A DNA stretch of 64,000 nt from Pseudomonas sp. CCC3.1 (GCF_034347405.1 NZ_CP133778.1:3100001-3164000), one strand, 5' to 3'; shown: positions 17,450 to 27,181, numbered from the stretch's first letter. A program made the numbers and translations. The notes: a model not told the origin generated them from the sequence alone.

Positions 17450-17468
17450 GGAAATGATATTAATTCTC
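17450..17468 (+). promoter_or_regulatory. Fur box before the first ECF sigma gene
   Basis: The 19-bp stretch GGAAATGATATTAATTCTC (17450-17468) matches the Fur consensus at about 14 of 19 positions, including the ATGATA and ATT cores. It lies about 58 bases upstream of the sigma factor start, as in other iron-starvation sigma genes. Confidence 0.65.
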
Positions 17469-17525
17469 AATAGAATGCTCGCCGGGCACGCTGGATATGC
17501 GTGGGGATGGCGGGAGCGGTTCGGC

Positions 17526-18059
17526 ATGAGCACACAGGACAGTCAGCAAAAGCTGAGCGAGCTGTACATCAACCAGCGCAGTGCGCTGGTTCGGATGTTA
17601 TCTCGGGTGGTGGGGTGTGCCAGTCTGGCGGAAGATCTGGCGCAAGAAACCTATGTCAAGGTGGCCAATGCCTTGAACACCCGGCCTATCGAATACCTGC
17701 ACCCTTTTCTGTATCAGACCGCCCGTTATCTGGCCTTCGATCACCTGCGCAGTTTGCGCAGCAAAAGGCGTTTCGAATGCCAGGTCAGTGACGAGCGACA
17801 CCTCACCGAAATCGCCACCAACGCGCCCGGCCCCGACAGTCAGTTGCAAGGCCAACAATCTCTGAAACAGTTTCAAGCAGCGCTCACCACGCTGCCCAAG
17901 CGCCAGCAACAGATTCTGGTGCTGAGCAAATTGCATGACTTGTCCAAGGTGGAAATCGCCCAGCGCCTGGATGTTTCGATCAGCACGGTTGAAAAAGATT
18001 TGCGTACTGCGCTTAATGCCTGCGCCAAAGCCATCCAGAAGCAAGCCTCCCATGACTGA
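17526..18059 (+). CDS. ECF sigma factor, FecI/FpvI type (iron starvation)
   Basis: A 177-residue ECF sigma factor. Region 2 shows LAEDLAQETYVKVANAL and region 4 shows the LPKRQQQILVLSKLHDLSKV helix-turn-helix. These sigma factors direct transcription of a siderophore receptor when FecR relays a signal. The ATG at 17526 follows a GGGAG and gives the normal length. Its stop overlaps the FecR start by eight bases. A Fur box upstream indicates repression by iron. Confidence 0.92.
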   Translation: MSTQDSQQKLSELYINQRSALVRMLSRVVGCASLAEDLAQETYVKVANALNTRPIEYLHPFLYQTARYLAFDHLRSLRSKRRFECQVSDERHLTEIATNAPGPDSQLQGQQSLKQFQAALTTLPKRQQQILVLSKLHDLSKVEIAQRLDVSISTVEKDLRTALNACAKAIQKQASHD

Positions 18060-19020
18060 CTTACCAGACGCCCCTGTTGTGCCCAGCGAGCACGTCCAGC
18101 GCCAGGCCACCGCTTGGTTCGCCCAGCGCGAGGAGATGGCGCAACAGCCAACACTGCGTCAACGCTTTGAGCAATGGCACCAGGCAAACCCGGAACACGC
18201 CGCCGCGTACCAGGCACTCGAAACACTGTGGCAAAGCCATGAGTTCGAGCAGGCGCTGCGCGGTCTTGACCTCGACCTGCCAGCCGCTCCGGTCCGCCCT
18301 GCCCGTACACCGCGCAAAGCGTGGTGGGTTGCGACAGCCGCCATGGTGCTGATGATGCTCACCAGTGGCTGGCTTTCCGACCTGCCGATGCGTCTGCGCG
18401 CCGATCAGATCACCGCCGTGGCCGAGGTTCGGCACCTGACCCTCGACGACGGCTCGCAGATTGTTCTGGGCAGCCACAGCGCAATCAGCACTGACATCAA
18501 TAACGACCACCGCCGCGTGCATTTGCTACGCGGCGAGCTCTACGTCGAAGCCTTTCACGATCCCTCGCGCCCACTGACTATCAGCGCCGCTGATGCCACC
18601 GTGACCGTGGTCGGCACCCAATTCAGCGTTGAGCTGCAAGGTTCGGACGTGACCGTCGCAGTGCGTGAGGGCAAGGTGCGCTTTGCCGACCAGACCGGTG
18701 AGCAAAGTCTGTTGCTGGCAGGTAACTGGCAGCAACTCAAGAACGCTCACCTGCAACCCGTGAACACCGAAGGCGCTGAGCGGCAAATGGCCTGGGTGCA
18801 GGGCCGCCTGTCTTTTCAGGACCAGCCGCTGGCTCAGGTGCTGAACACCCTTGAACGCTATTACCCGCAGCCCATCCTGCTGTTCAACGACAACGCAGCC
18901 AAACACCGCGTCAGTGGCAATTACCAACTGGATAATCCGCTGGCAATCGTCCAGGCCCTGAACAAGGTGACGTCGACCCAACTGACACGTTTGCCGGGCG
19001 GCATGCTGGTGATTCACTAA
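18052..19020 (+). CDS. FecR-type anti-sigma/sensor protein
   Basis: A 322-residue inner-membrane sensor. The N-terminal cytosolic anti-sigma domain (DUF4880, with FEQWHQANPEHAAAY) spans residues about 15-60, one membrane helix lies at about 91-108, and the periplasmic FecR domain (LDDGSQIVLGSHSAIS) follows. The C-terminal STN-like part would contact the receptor. It overlaps the sigma gene, so the two are translationally coupled. Confidence 0.92.
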   Translation: MTDLPDAPVVPSEHVQRQATAWFAQREEMAQQPTLRQRFEQWHQANPEHAAAYQALETLWQSHEFEQALRGLDLDLPAAPVRPARTPRKAWWVATAAMVLMMLTSGWLSDLPMRLRADQITAVAEVRHLTLDDGSQIVLGSHSAISTDINNDHRRVHLLRGELYVEAFHDPSRPLTISAADATVTVVGTQFSVELQGSDVTVAVREGKVRFADQTGEQSLLLAGNWQQLKNAHLQPVNTEGAERQMAWVQGRLSFQDQPLAQVLNTLERYYPQPILLFNDNAAKHRVSGNYQLDNPLAIVQALNKVTSTQLTRLPGGMLVIH

Positions 19021-19125
19021 AGCAAACGGCGAATAAATATTTTTTAAAAAGTGTTACGGCTTTCGCGAGCTCAACCCGTCAAGGTATTTGCTATTGCAAA
19101 TACTTCCTATTCACTCGGGGCTCGC

Positions 19126-21566
19126 ATGTACTTTCCTACCCTCAGCACCACTTATGCACGCAGCGCATTGGCGCTCGCTGTTTTCCTCGCATACAGCAAC
19201 GTTCAGGCCGTCGAGCCCGGCGCTAAATCCGTCAGCAATCAAGCGCTTGAGACCCATACATTCGCGATTGCCCGCCAGCCCTTGGCCAGTGCACTGGACC
19301 AGTTGAGTACGCAAAGCGGCCTGCAAATCGCCTACTCTTCAGACATGGCCCAAGGGCTTGTGTCGCCGGGCGCCAACGGCACCATGACCACCCGCCAAGC
19401 GCTGGCACAATTGCTGACAGGCACCGGCCTTGAAGCGCAGCCAAGCGGCGAAAATGCCGTGGTCCTGGCACCGCTGCCGCAGACCGGATCCGCCCTGGAG
19501 CTCGGTGCAACCGCGGTCACCACCAACCAGTTGGGCACCGTAACCGAGGGCTCGGGCTCTTACACACCGGGCACCATTGCCACTGCCACACGGCTGATTC
19601 TGACCCCGCGCCAGACGCCGCAATCGGTCACCGTCATCACCCGCCAGCACATGGACGACTTCGGCCTCAACAACGTCGACGATGTGATGCGCAACACCCC
19701 CGGCATCACCGTGTCAGCCTACGACAGTGATCGCTCCAACTACTACGCTCGCGGTTTCTCGATCAACAACTTCCAGTACGACGGCATCCCTTCGGCGGTG
19801 CGCAACGTCGGTTACTCGGCGGGTAACACCTTGAGCGATACGGCGATCTACGACCGCATCGAAGTGATCAAGGGATCAACCGGCTTGCTCACTGGCGCAG
19901 GCTCGCTGGGCGCTACCCTGAACCTGGTGCGTAAAAACCCACCGCCGAGTTCAAGGGCCACGCCTCGCTCGGCGCCGGTTCCTGGGACAACTATCGCAGC
20001 GAAGTCGACGTGAGCGGCCCCTTGACCGAGACCGGCAACGTGCGTGGTCGGGCGGTAGCGGCTTACCAGGACAAAGATTCGTTCATGGATCACTACTCGC
20101 GCAAAACGTCGGTCTACTACGGCATTCTCGAATTTGATCTGACGCCCGACACCCTGCTGACGGTCGGCGGCGACTACCAGGACAACAACCCCAAGGGCTC
20201 CAGTTGGTCCGGCAGTTTCCCGCTGATCAATTCCAAGGGCGACCTCAACAGCGTCAAGCGCTCGTTCAACAACGGCACGGACTGGAGCAGTTGGCAGCAA
20301 TACACCCGCACCGTCTTCGCCACCCTTGAACACGACATGGGCGGTGGCTGGGTGACCAAGCTGCAACTCGATCACAAACTCAACGGCTACGATGCGCAAC
20401 TGGGCTCGATCCAGGGCGCTTACCCGTACGAAGACGGCACCACCCCGATCACCGCCCAACGCTACGTCGGCGACACCCGCAGCAACTCCGCCGACCTGTA
20501 TGTCAGCGGCCCATTCCAATTGTTCGGGCGCGAGCATGAAGTGGTCTTGGGCGGCTCCATCAGTTCCGCGCACTGGAAAGGCCGAGGCTACTGGAACCCC
20601 ATCTACCAGAACCCCAACGTAGTGGATTTCGGCAGTTGGGACGGCAACGCCGAAAAACCGGCCTGGGGGCCTGTTGGCCAATACACCGACGACGTGATTC
20701 GCCAGACCGGGACCTACATGACCACCCGCTTCAACGTCAGCGATGACTTGAAAGTGCTGGTTGGCGGCCGCGTGGTGAATTACCACATGACCGGACTCAC
20801 GCCGTCCTTCCGCGAGTCGGGTCGATTCATTCCCTATGTGGGTGCGATCTACGACCTCAACGACACCTACTCGGTGTACGCCAGCTACACCGACATCTTC
20901 ATGCCGCAAGAAAACTACAACCGCGACAAAAATGAGCGGCTGATCGAACCGGATGAAGGCGAGAACTACGAAATCGGACTTAAGGGGGAGTATTTTGACG
21001 GCCGCCTGAATGCCAGCCTGGCCTACTTCCAGGTCAAAGAAAGCAATCGCTCGGTCGCTGATGATGCTTACAACAACCAGACCCCGACCCCGCCGAACTA
21101 TGCATTCATCGGTACCAAGGCGGTGACCAAGGGCTTTGAACTTGAAGTGTCGGGCGAACTGAGCCCGGGCTGGCAGGTACAAGCGGGGTATACCCACAAA
21201 ATCGTGCGCGATGACAACGGCGAGAAAATATCCACCTTCGAGCCACAGGATCAGCTCAAGGTGTTCACCAGTTACAAACTCAAAGGTGACCTGGACAAGT
21301 TCACCGTCGGGGGCGGCGCTCGCTGGCAGAACACCGCCTGGCAGAACATCTACAACTCACCGCACAGTGAATACCAAAAGTTTGAACAGCCTGATTACTG
21401 GGTAGTTGACCTGATGACCCGCTATCAGATCAGTAAAAACCTGTCGGCCACGCTGAACGTGAACAACGTGTTCGACAAGTCCTATTACACCAACATTGGC
21501 TTCTATAACTCGGCGGTGTACGGCGAGCCGCGTAACTTCATGGTCACCACACGTTGGGATTTCTAA
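19126..21566 (+). pseudogene. TonB-dependent siderophore receptor with signalling domain, frameshifted
   Basis: The gene encodes a FpvA/FecA-like outer-membrane transducer of about 813 residues if the frame is restored. It has a signal peptide ending VQA, an STN signalling domain (FAIARQPLASALDQLSTQSG) and a plug domain (TPRQTPQSVTVITRQ). The barrel ends in a C-terminal Phe (TTRWDF). The frame breaks after NLVRK at an A5 run (19933-19937): one missing A turns the expected K-K-P-T-A-E-F-K into a shifted frame that stops at 20013, while the correct frame continues to 21566. Everything else is intact, so this is either a recent null mutation or a base-call error. It follows its sigma and FecR genes by about 105 bases. 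Confidence 0.85.
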
Positions 21567-21597
21567 TGCTTCGCGCAGGTTGAACAGCGGCTAGAAC

Positions 21598-21689
21598 CCT
21601 GTGGGAGCGGGCTTGCCCGCGAAGGTATCGATGCGGTTTAACAGAAAAACCGCATCGCCTGCATCGCTGGCAAGCCAGGCTCCCACAGG
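21598..21689. repeat. REPIN-like palindrome (REP pair), family B
   Basis: CCTGTGGGAGC at 21598 and GCTCCCACAGG ending at 21689 bound a 92-bp pair of inverted REP units. An inner hairpin GATGCGGTTT...AAACCGCATC is included. It sits between the convergent receptor and livF genes. Confidence 0.88.
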
Positions 21690-21750
21690 TCTATCGATGC
21701 ATTTGCAACAGCGTTCACTTAACGGACTGAGGTTAACCTTGGTCTGCGAT

Positions 21751-22473
21751 TTACTCGCCCAGATAGGCCTTTTGTACCTGTTCGTTGTGCAACAGTTCGT
21801 CGGCCTGCCCTTCCAGCGCAATTCGCCCCCCATCGATGACGTACGCGCGCTGGCAGGTCTGCAACGCCAGCCGGGCATTTTGCTCAACCAGCAGCAACGT
21901 GACACCGCCTTTCACCACTTCACGGATGGTCTCGAAGATTTTCTGCACGATGATCGGCGCCAGCCCCATGGATGGCTCATCCAGCAACAGCAACTTGGGC
22001 TTGCCCATCAAGGCCCGGGAAATCGCCAACATCTGCTGCTCGCCGCCAGACATGGTGCCCGCAAGCTGAAAAGCCCTTTCCTTGAGCCGCGGAAAAATGC
22101 CGAACATGCGTTCAATGTCGGCCTCAATGGCGGCCTTGCCGTCCGTGCGTGAAAAGGCGCCCATTTCAAGGTTTTCGTAAACCGTCAGTTTGGGAAAAAT
22201 ACCCCGCCCCTCAGGCACCAACGCCAAGCCCTCGCGGATCAGGTCAAAACTCTTGATTTTCGAATGCACCTTGCCGTCAAAGGTGATGTTCCCGGCTGTC
22301 GGTTTAAGCAAGCCCGCAAGGGTTTTGAGGGTGGTGGTCTTGCCCGCGCCGTTGGCCCCGATCAAGGCAACCATTTCGCCCTCACCCACGTGAAAATCCA
22401 GCCCTTTAATGGCCTGAATAGCCCCGTAGGAGACTTGCAGATCGGTTACCTGAAGGATTCTTTTCATGCTCAC
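21751..22473 (-). CDS. livF: Branched-chain amino-acid type ABC transporter ATPase LivF
   Basis: A 240-residue ATPase with Walker A GANGAGKTTT, signature TMSGGEQQML, Walker B LLLLDEPSMGL and switch LLVEQN, all typical of LivF/BraG. The frame starts with GTG at 22473, overlapping the livG stop as GTGA; an ATG two codons later (22467) is the alternative. It is the last gene of the livKHMGF-ordered operon. Confidence 0.93.
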   Translation of the reverse strand: MSMKRILQVTDLQVSYGAIQAIKGLDFHVGEGEMVALIGANGAGKTTTLKTLAGLLKPTAGNITFDGKVHSKIKSFDLIREGLALVPEGRGIFPKLTVYENLEMGAFSRTDGKAAIEADIERMFGIFPRLKERAFQLAGTMSGGEQQMLAISRALMGKPKLLLLDEPSMGLAPIIVQKIFETIREVVKGGVTLLLVEQNARLALQTCQRAYVIDGGRIALEGQADELLHNEQVQKAYLGE

Positions 22474-23243
22474 GCCACCGTCTCCGTACCCAAATAGGCC
22501 TCGATCACCCGAGGGTCTTTCTGCACCTGCGCCGGCAGACCGTCAGCAATCTTTTTGCCGAACTCCAGCACGGTCACGTGATCGCACAGGCCCATCACCA
22601 GCTTCACATCGTGCTCGATCAACAGCACCGTTTTACCGTCTGCCTGCATCTTGCACATCAACTGACGCAGCCCTTCGGTCTCGGAAGCGTTCATGCCCGC
22701 CGCTGGTTCATCCAGCGCCACCAGCAGCGGCTCGGTTGCCAGTGCGCGGGCTATTTCCAGGCGTCGCTGATCACCGTAAGACAGGTTTTTCGCCAATTCA
22801 CCGGCAAAACGCCCAATCCCCACATAGTTGAGCCAGTAACGCGCCGCTTCATGAATTTCACGTTCTTCCTGGACACAGCGCCGGGTGCGCAAAATAGCCC
22901 CGAACACCCCGCACCGGGTGCGCACATGACGGCCGATCATCACGTTTTCCAGCGCGGTCATGTTGTGAAACAGCCGAATATTCTGAAATGTCCGTGAAAT
23001 ACCAGCTTCCACGACTTTGTGCGGCTTGCTGATACGCAACGGCTTGCCATTGAACTCGACCTTGCCTTCCTCAGCCTGATACAAGCCGGTCAACACGTTG
23101 AACAGCGTGGTCTTGCCTGCGCCGTTTGGCCCCAACAAGCCACGAATTTCACCGCGTTTAATGCTCAGGTCGATGCCATGCAAGGCTTGCAGACCACCAA
23201 AAAACTTGCTGACCGAGCGCAACTCCAGCAGTACGTCGCTCAT
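22470..23243 (-). CDS. livG: Branched-chain amino-acid type ABC transporter ATPase LivG
   Basis: A 257-residue ATPase with Walker A GPNGAGKTTLF, signature LSYGDQRRLEIARAL, Walker B LLVALDEPAAGMN and switch LIEHD. The YGDQ variant of the signature is usual for LivG/BraF. Its ATG overlaps the livM stop by four bases. With LivF it forms the heterodimeric motor of a hydrophobic amino acid or amide importer. Confidence 0.94.
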   Translation of the reverse strand: MSDVLLELRSVSKFFGGLQALHGIDLSIKRGEIRGLLGPNGAGKTTLFNVLTGLYQAEEGKVEFNGKPLRISKPHKVVEAGISRTFQNIRLFHNMTALENVMIGRHVRTRCGVFGAILRTRRCVQEEREIHEAARYWLNYVGIGRFAGELAKNLSYGDQRRLEIARALATEPLLVALDEPAAGMNASETEGLRQLMCKMQADGKTVLLIEHDVKLVMGLCDHVTVLEFGKKIADGLPAQVQKDPRVIEAYLGTETVA

Positions 23244-24484
23244 ACCTTATTCGCCTCTTTGAGACCGAACTCGACCGGGGCCGGATTCAGATGTTTAACC
23301 GTGACATCCAGTCCGGGTGCAGGCTCTACAGGCTCGCTGTCTTCATCATGCAATTCAGCCCGGCGCCGTTTCGACGGCCACAACCCTTCAGGGCGAAAGC
23401 GCATGACCAGAATCAGCGCGAGGCCAAAGACCAACATTCGCAGGGTCGAAGCATCCAGGATATTGCGCAGCACTTCACGGCTGATAAAGGTCACGTTGTC
23501 CAGGACGAATGGCTGAATCCAGTTCACCAGATCACGGAACACCTCAGGCATGATCGACAGAATCAACGCCCCCAGCACCACACCGCGAATGGATCCCATG
23601 CCACCCAACACCACCATGGCCAACACCATGATCGACTCCATCAGCGTGAATGATTCTGGGCTGACGAAACCCTGATAAGCCGAAAACAGCGCACCCGACA
23701 CCCCGCCAAACGTGGCGCCCATGGCAAACGCCAGCAGCTTGAGGTTGCGTTTGTTGAGGCCCATCGCCTCAGCCGCGACTTCATCTTCGCGCAGCGCCAT
23801 CCAGGCCCGGCCGATACGCGACACTTCCAGGCGTTTGGACAGGATGATCGCGAAAATCACCACCGCTAAAAAGAACAGGTAATAACTGATGACCGGCGAG
23901 ACTTCGAGCCCTAGAAAGCTCCATTTTGTCTGCAACGAAATGATCGCCTCAGGCGCATGCCCGACCGGGTAACTCCAGGCTCCGCCATCAATGTGCAGCG
24001 GCGCAATGCCCGAAATACCTTGCGGGCCGTTGGTGATGTTCACCGGCTGGTCGAGGTTGTTCATGAAAATCCGGATGATTTCGCCGAACCCCAAGGTGAC
24101 AATTGCCAGGTAGTCGCCGCGCAGCTTGAGCACGGGCGCACCAATCAGCACCCCGCAAATCGCCGCACTCACGGCAGCCAGCGGAATGATGAGCCACAGC
24201 GGCCAGTTCATCACGCCCTCCACCAGCCCCGCCATGTTCAGGTGCGGTGACGAGAGCAACGCGTACAGATAGGCGCCGATGGCATAGAAACCGATATAAC
24301 CCATGTCCAGCAAACCGGCGTAGCCGATCACGATGTTGAGCCCCAGCGCCAACAGCACGTAGAGCATGGCGAAACCGAGGATGCGCACCCAGGTCGGGCC
24401 CAGAACCGGGATAGCCTCGACCACAAACGGCAACGCAATGAACGCGAGAATCAGCAGCGCATATTGAGCGTAATTATTCTTCAT
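23240..24484 (-). CDS. livM: Branched-chain amino-acid type ABC permease LivM
   Basis: A 414-residue inner-membrane permease. Multiple hydrophobic helices surround the motif GLNIVIGYAGLLDMGYIGFYAIGAY, the LivM signature, and the EAA-like loop GRAWMALREDEVAAEAMG. A charged C-terminal tail of about 40 residues extends past the last helix. The gene overlaps livG and starts 11 bases after livH. The second to fourth codons contain AAGAATAA, an A-rich motif like the Crc/Hfq target. Confidence 0.93.
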   Translation of the reverse strand: MKNNYAQYALLILAFIALPFVVEAIPVLGPTWVRILGFAMLYVLLALGLNIVIGYAGLLDMGYIGFYAIGAYLYALLSSPHLNMAGLVEGVMNWPLWLIIPLAAVSAAICGVLIGAPVLKLRGDYLAIVTLGFGEIIRIFMNNLDQPVNITNGPQGISGIAPLHIDGGAWSYPVGHAPEAIISLQTKWSFLGLEVSPVISYYLFFLAVVIFAIILSKRLEVSRIGRAWMALREDEVAAEAMGLNKRNLKLLAFAMGATFGGVSGALFSAYQGFVSPESFTLMESIMVLAMVVLGGMGSIRGVVLGALILSIMPEVFRDLVNWIQPFVLDNVTFISREVLRNILDASTLRMLVFGLALILVMRFRPEGLWPSKRRRAELHDEDSEPVEPAPGLDVTVKHLNPAPVEFGLKEANKV

Positions 24485-24495
24485 GACACAGCCTC

Positions 24496-25434
24496 CTAGG
24501 CGCGATCGGCCTGACGCTCACCCATCAGGCCGTTCGGCCGTACGAGCAACACCAGAATGAGCACCATGAACGCAAAGATGTCCTGGTAGTTCGCCCCCAG
24601 AAAACCGCCGGTCAACTGCCCGGTATAACCCGCCGCGAGGGACTCGATCAGGCCGAGCAGCAAGCCGCCCGCCATCGCCCCGAACAGGTTGCCAATGCCG
24701 CCGAGTACCGCCGCGGAAAACGCCTTGAGCCCCAGCAGCAACCCCATGTAGGCATCAGCCTGGCCGTAGTTGACCGCGCGCATCACCCCGGCAATCGCAC
24801 CCAGCGATGCACCAATCAGAAACGTCGCGGAAATGACCCGGTTAATGTTGATGCCCATCAGGCCTGCGACTTCCTGATTTTGCGCGGTGGCGCGCATGGC
24901 CTTGCCCAGCCTGGTTTTATCCACCAGCAGCCAGAGGGCAAACATGATGACCACCGAGATGATCATGATGCTCATCTGAATATTGGTGATGGTCGCGCCG
25001 AACACCGCAATCGGTTGGGTTTCAACCACCTCGGGAAACGTCTTGTAGCCCCGGCCCCAGATCATCATTGCCAGGTTTTGCAGAAAGATCGAAATACCGA
25101 TGGCCAGAATCAGCGGCGTCAGGCGCGGGGCCTTGCGCAATGGTCGATAGGCGAATTTTTCCATCCCCTGGGCCATCAACATGCAGATAATGGCCGCGAT
25201 CATGATGGCGAACAGCAGAGTCAGTACGCCCGGCGCGAAGCCAAAACCTGCCAGCATGGTCAGCACTGAAATTGTCACCATTGCACCGACCATCACAATC
25301 TCGCCGTGGGCGAAGTTGATCAGGCCGATGATGCCGTAAACCATGGTGTAACCCAGAGCAACCAAGGCATAAATACTGCCCAGCACCAGGCCGTTAAGCA
25401 CCTGTTGCAACAAGATATCGAGATTGGCTTCCAC
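24496..25434 (-). CDS. livH: Branched-chain amino-acid type ABC permease LivH
   Basis: A 312-residue permease with the LivH signature NGLVLGSIYALVALGYTMVYGIIGLINFAHGE at the N-terminus and the EAA-type loop GKAMRATAQNQEVAGLMGIN. The GTG at 25434 is taken as start because GAGGAT lies about eight bases upstream and it gives the family N-terminus; the frame continues up to 25488 without a ribosome site. It is separated from the binding-protein gene by 148 bases holding a GC-rich stem-loop. Confidence 0.9.
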   Translation of the reverse strand: MEANLDILLQQVLNGLVLGSIYALVALGYTMVYGIIGLINFAHGEIVMVGAMVTISVLTMLAGFGFAPGVLTLLFAIMIAAIICMLMAQGMEKFAYRPLRKAPRLTPLILAIGISIFLQNLAMMIWGRGYKTFPEVVETQPIAVFGATITNIQMSIMIISVVIMFALWLLVDKTRLGKAMRATAQNQEVAGLMGININRVISATFLIGASLGAIAGVMRAVNYGQADAYMGLLLGLKAFSAAVLGGIGNLFGAMAGGLLLGLIESLAAGYTGQLTGGFLGANYQDIFAFMVLILVLLVRPNGLMGERQADRA

Positions 25435-25537
25435 GAGATGGATCCTCAAAGCTGCGTCAAAACCACCCGCTCTTGCCGGTGGCAACAACGCGGTGACATT
25501 CAGGGCAGATCAGAAAAAGTTCTTTTTGTTCTGGTCA

Positions 25538-25554
25538 CGGGCCGTACCGGCCCG
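25538..25554 (-). terminator. Stem-loop between the binding-protein and livH genes
   Basis: CGGGCC (25538-25543) pairs with GGCCCG (25549-25554) around a 5-base loop. On the transcribed strand it is followed by CAAAAAGAACTTTTTC. Such loops after a binding-protein gene usually attenuate or stabilise the message so that more binding protein than permease is made. Confidence 0.5.
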
Positions 25555-25582
25555 CTTATAGTTTTTAGGTGTGGCGTGTTGC

Positions 25583-26731
25583 TTAGTCGCGTTCGATCGA
25601 CAGGGTTTTCCACTTGCCGCCTTCAAACTGGAAAATCGTTGCCGCGGCATTTTTCAGGTTGCCTGCGTCATCAAAGGCAATGACGCCCGTCACGCCGTCA
25701 TAGCTGGAGTCTTTGAGCACTGGCAGGTAAACCGCCGGATCGTCGGATTGCGCCTTGACCATCGCCGTGATGGCGGCCCAGGTCGCGTCGTAGGCAGCCG
25801 GAGATGACTGCACCACGCCGACGCCGTACTTGTCCTTGAGCTTCTTCTCGAAGGCCACGCCACGCGGCAGGTCTTGCAACGGTGTGCCGTAGTTCCAGGC
25901 GTAAGTGCCTTCGGCAGCACTGCCAGCCATCTTCTTGAACTCATCATTTGGCAGGTTGCCGATGTTCATGTACTTGGCCTTGATGCCCAGGTTCTTCATC
26001 TGCTTGGCCATGGGCGCAGCCTGATAATCCAGTGCAGCAAAGAACACGGCATCCGCCTGTTTGGCTTTGGCAGTGGTCAGAATCGCGTTGAAATCAGTGG
26101 CCTTGTCGTTGGTGTATTCACGCACCACCACGTTGCCGCCTGCCGCCTTCACCGCCTTGTTTACTTCATCGGCCAACCCTTGGCCATACGCGGTACGGTC
26201 ATCAAAGATGGCGATGCGCTGGGCGCCCAGTTTGTTGACCAGGTAGTTGCCCGCGTAACGACCCAAGGTCGCGTCATCGTTGACCACGCGGAACACCGAC
26301 TTGATGCCCTGCTGGGTCAAGGCCGGGTTGGTGGCTGAAGGCGAGATTTGCGGAATGCCGGCGGCGGCATAAATCTTGGAAGCAGGAATGCTGGTGCCTG
26401 AGTTGTAGTGACCGATTACCACGGCCACCTTGGCATCCACCAGACGCTGAGCGACGGCGGTGCCAGTGCGTGGGTCGGCCACATCGTCTTCGGACACCAG
26501 CTTGAATTCGGCGACTTTGTCCCCAATTTTCAATTTCTGCTGGTTGGCTTCTTCGATAGCGATACTGACCCCGTGCTCAACGTCCAGGCCTTGGTGCCCG
26601 GACGGCCCGGTCAATGGCCCGGCAAAGCCGATGCGAACCACTTCGGTGTCGGCGGCGCTAGCCACGCCAACACTCAATACGGTGGCCATGGCAGCAGCGA
26701 GTGCTGTGAAAATCAGGTTGTTTTTATGCAT
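25583..26731 (-). CDS. livK: Branched-chain amino-acid type ABC substrate-binding protein
   Basis: A 382-residue periplasmic protein (signal peptide of about 26 residues ending ASA-ADTE) of the leucine-binding-protein type I fold: GFAGPLTGPSGHQGLD at the N-terminus, VIGHYNSGTSIPAS and FDDRTAYGQGLADEV. The ATG at 26731 follows GGGAGG. It is close to BraC/LivK, but homologues also bind amides, aromatic acids and other small molecules. Its place beside the HyuAB cluster suggests a ligand of that pathway. Codons 3-5 contain AAAAACAA, an A-rich Crc/Hfq-type motif. Confidence 0.9.
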   Translation of the reverse strand: MHKNNLIFTALAAAMATVLSVGVASAADTEVVRIGFAGPLTGPSGHQGLDVEHGVSIAIEEANQQKLKIGDKVAEFKLVSEDDVADPRTGTAVAQRLVDAKVAVVIGHYNSGTSIPASKIYAAAGIPQISPSATNPALTQQGIKSVFRVVNDDATLGRYAGNYLVNKLGAQRIAIFDDRTAYGQGLADEVNKAVKAAGGNVVVREYTNDKATDFNAILTTAKAKQADAVFFAALDYQAAPMAKQMKNLGIKAKYMNIGNLPNDEFKKMAGSAAEGTYAWNYGTPLQDLPRGVAFEKKLKDKYGVGVVQSSPAAYDATWAAITAMVKAQSDDPAVYLPVLKDSSYDGVTGVIAFDDAGNLKNAAATIFQFEGGKWKTLSIERD

Positions 26732-27181
26732 ATACCCCTCCCAGAAATCATCGGATAAAACGAATTGAGCACGTTGGCGTGCAAGTCTTCTATTCCACTT
26801 CTGGGCCCTGTCACGGCAACCAGAGGTTATTCGGGACACTCTCACTGCAGTAGGCGGCCCCCTAAGCGACCGCACTTGTAAGATAACAGTCAGCAGGCAA
26901 CTGTCAATGGGTGTATGCTTGACCGTAACAAAAAGGCACTGAAGTTTTTTAACCACCGTAAAAACGCACAAAACTGAGGCACAAACGCTGGTCTAGAATT
27001 GAGCCAGCACCATAGGAGGTCAGTTGTTTGATAACATACCGGTCATCCGACAAAGCTTAAAACAGACACTGCTGGCAATAAAAAATGAGGCTTTGCAACT
27101 TATCTGACGAAGCCCGATCAGCTATTAAACGACTCACTATTCATCTTCCGTGATGAGCACTCAGATTCAGGAGTTACATAA
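26732..27181. promoter_or_regulatory. Divergent promoter region, livK-type gene and gntR
   Basis: A 450-bp non-coding stretch between the two divergent genes. It contains TGTAAGATAAC (26877-26887), a 10/11 match to the conserved half-site of the two TetR-type operators at 38284 and 39909. It also contains an imperfect inverted repeat TTGTTTGAT-N12-ATCCGACAA (27024-27053) that could serve the GntR protein. A 27-codon TTG frame at 27024 behind AGGAGG is too doubtful to call. Confidence 0.5.

Noticed and set aside
19848..21197. Open minus-strand frame of 449 codons opposite the frameshifted TonB receptor
   Set aside because: Receptor motifs are clear on the plus strand; the antisense product is Val/Gly/Ala-rich without recognisable domains.
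27024..27107. 27-codon TTG frame behind AGGAGG in the livK-gntR gap
   Set aside because: Only four bases between ribosome site and TTG, no conservation evidence, and the same bases form a plausible operator.
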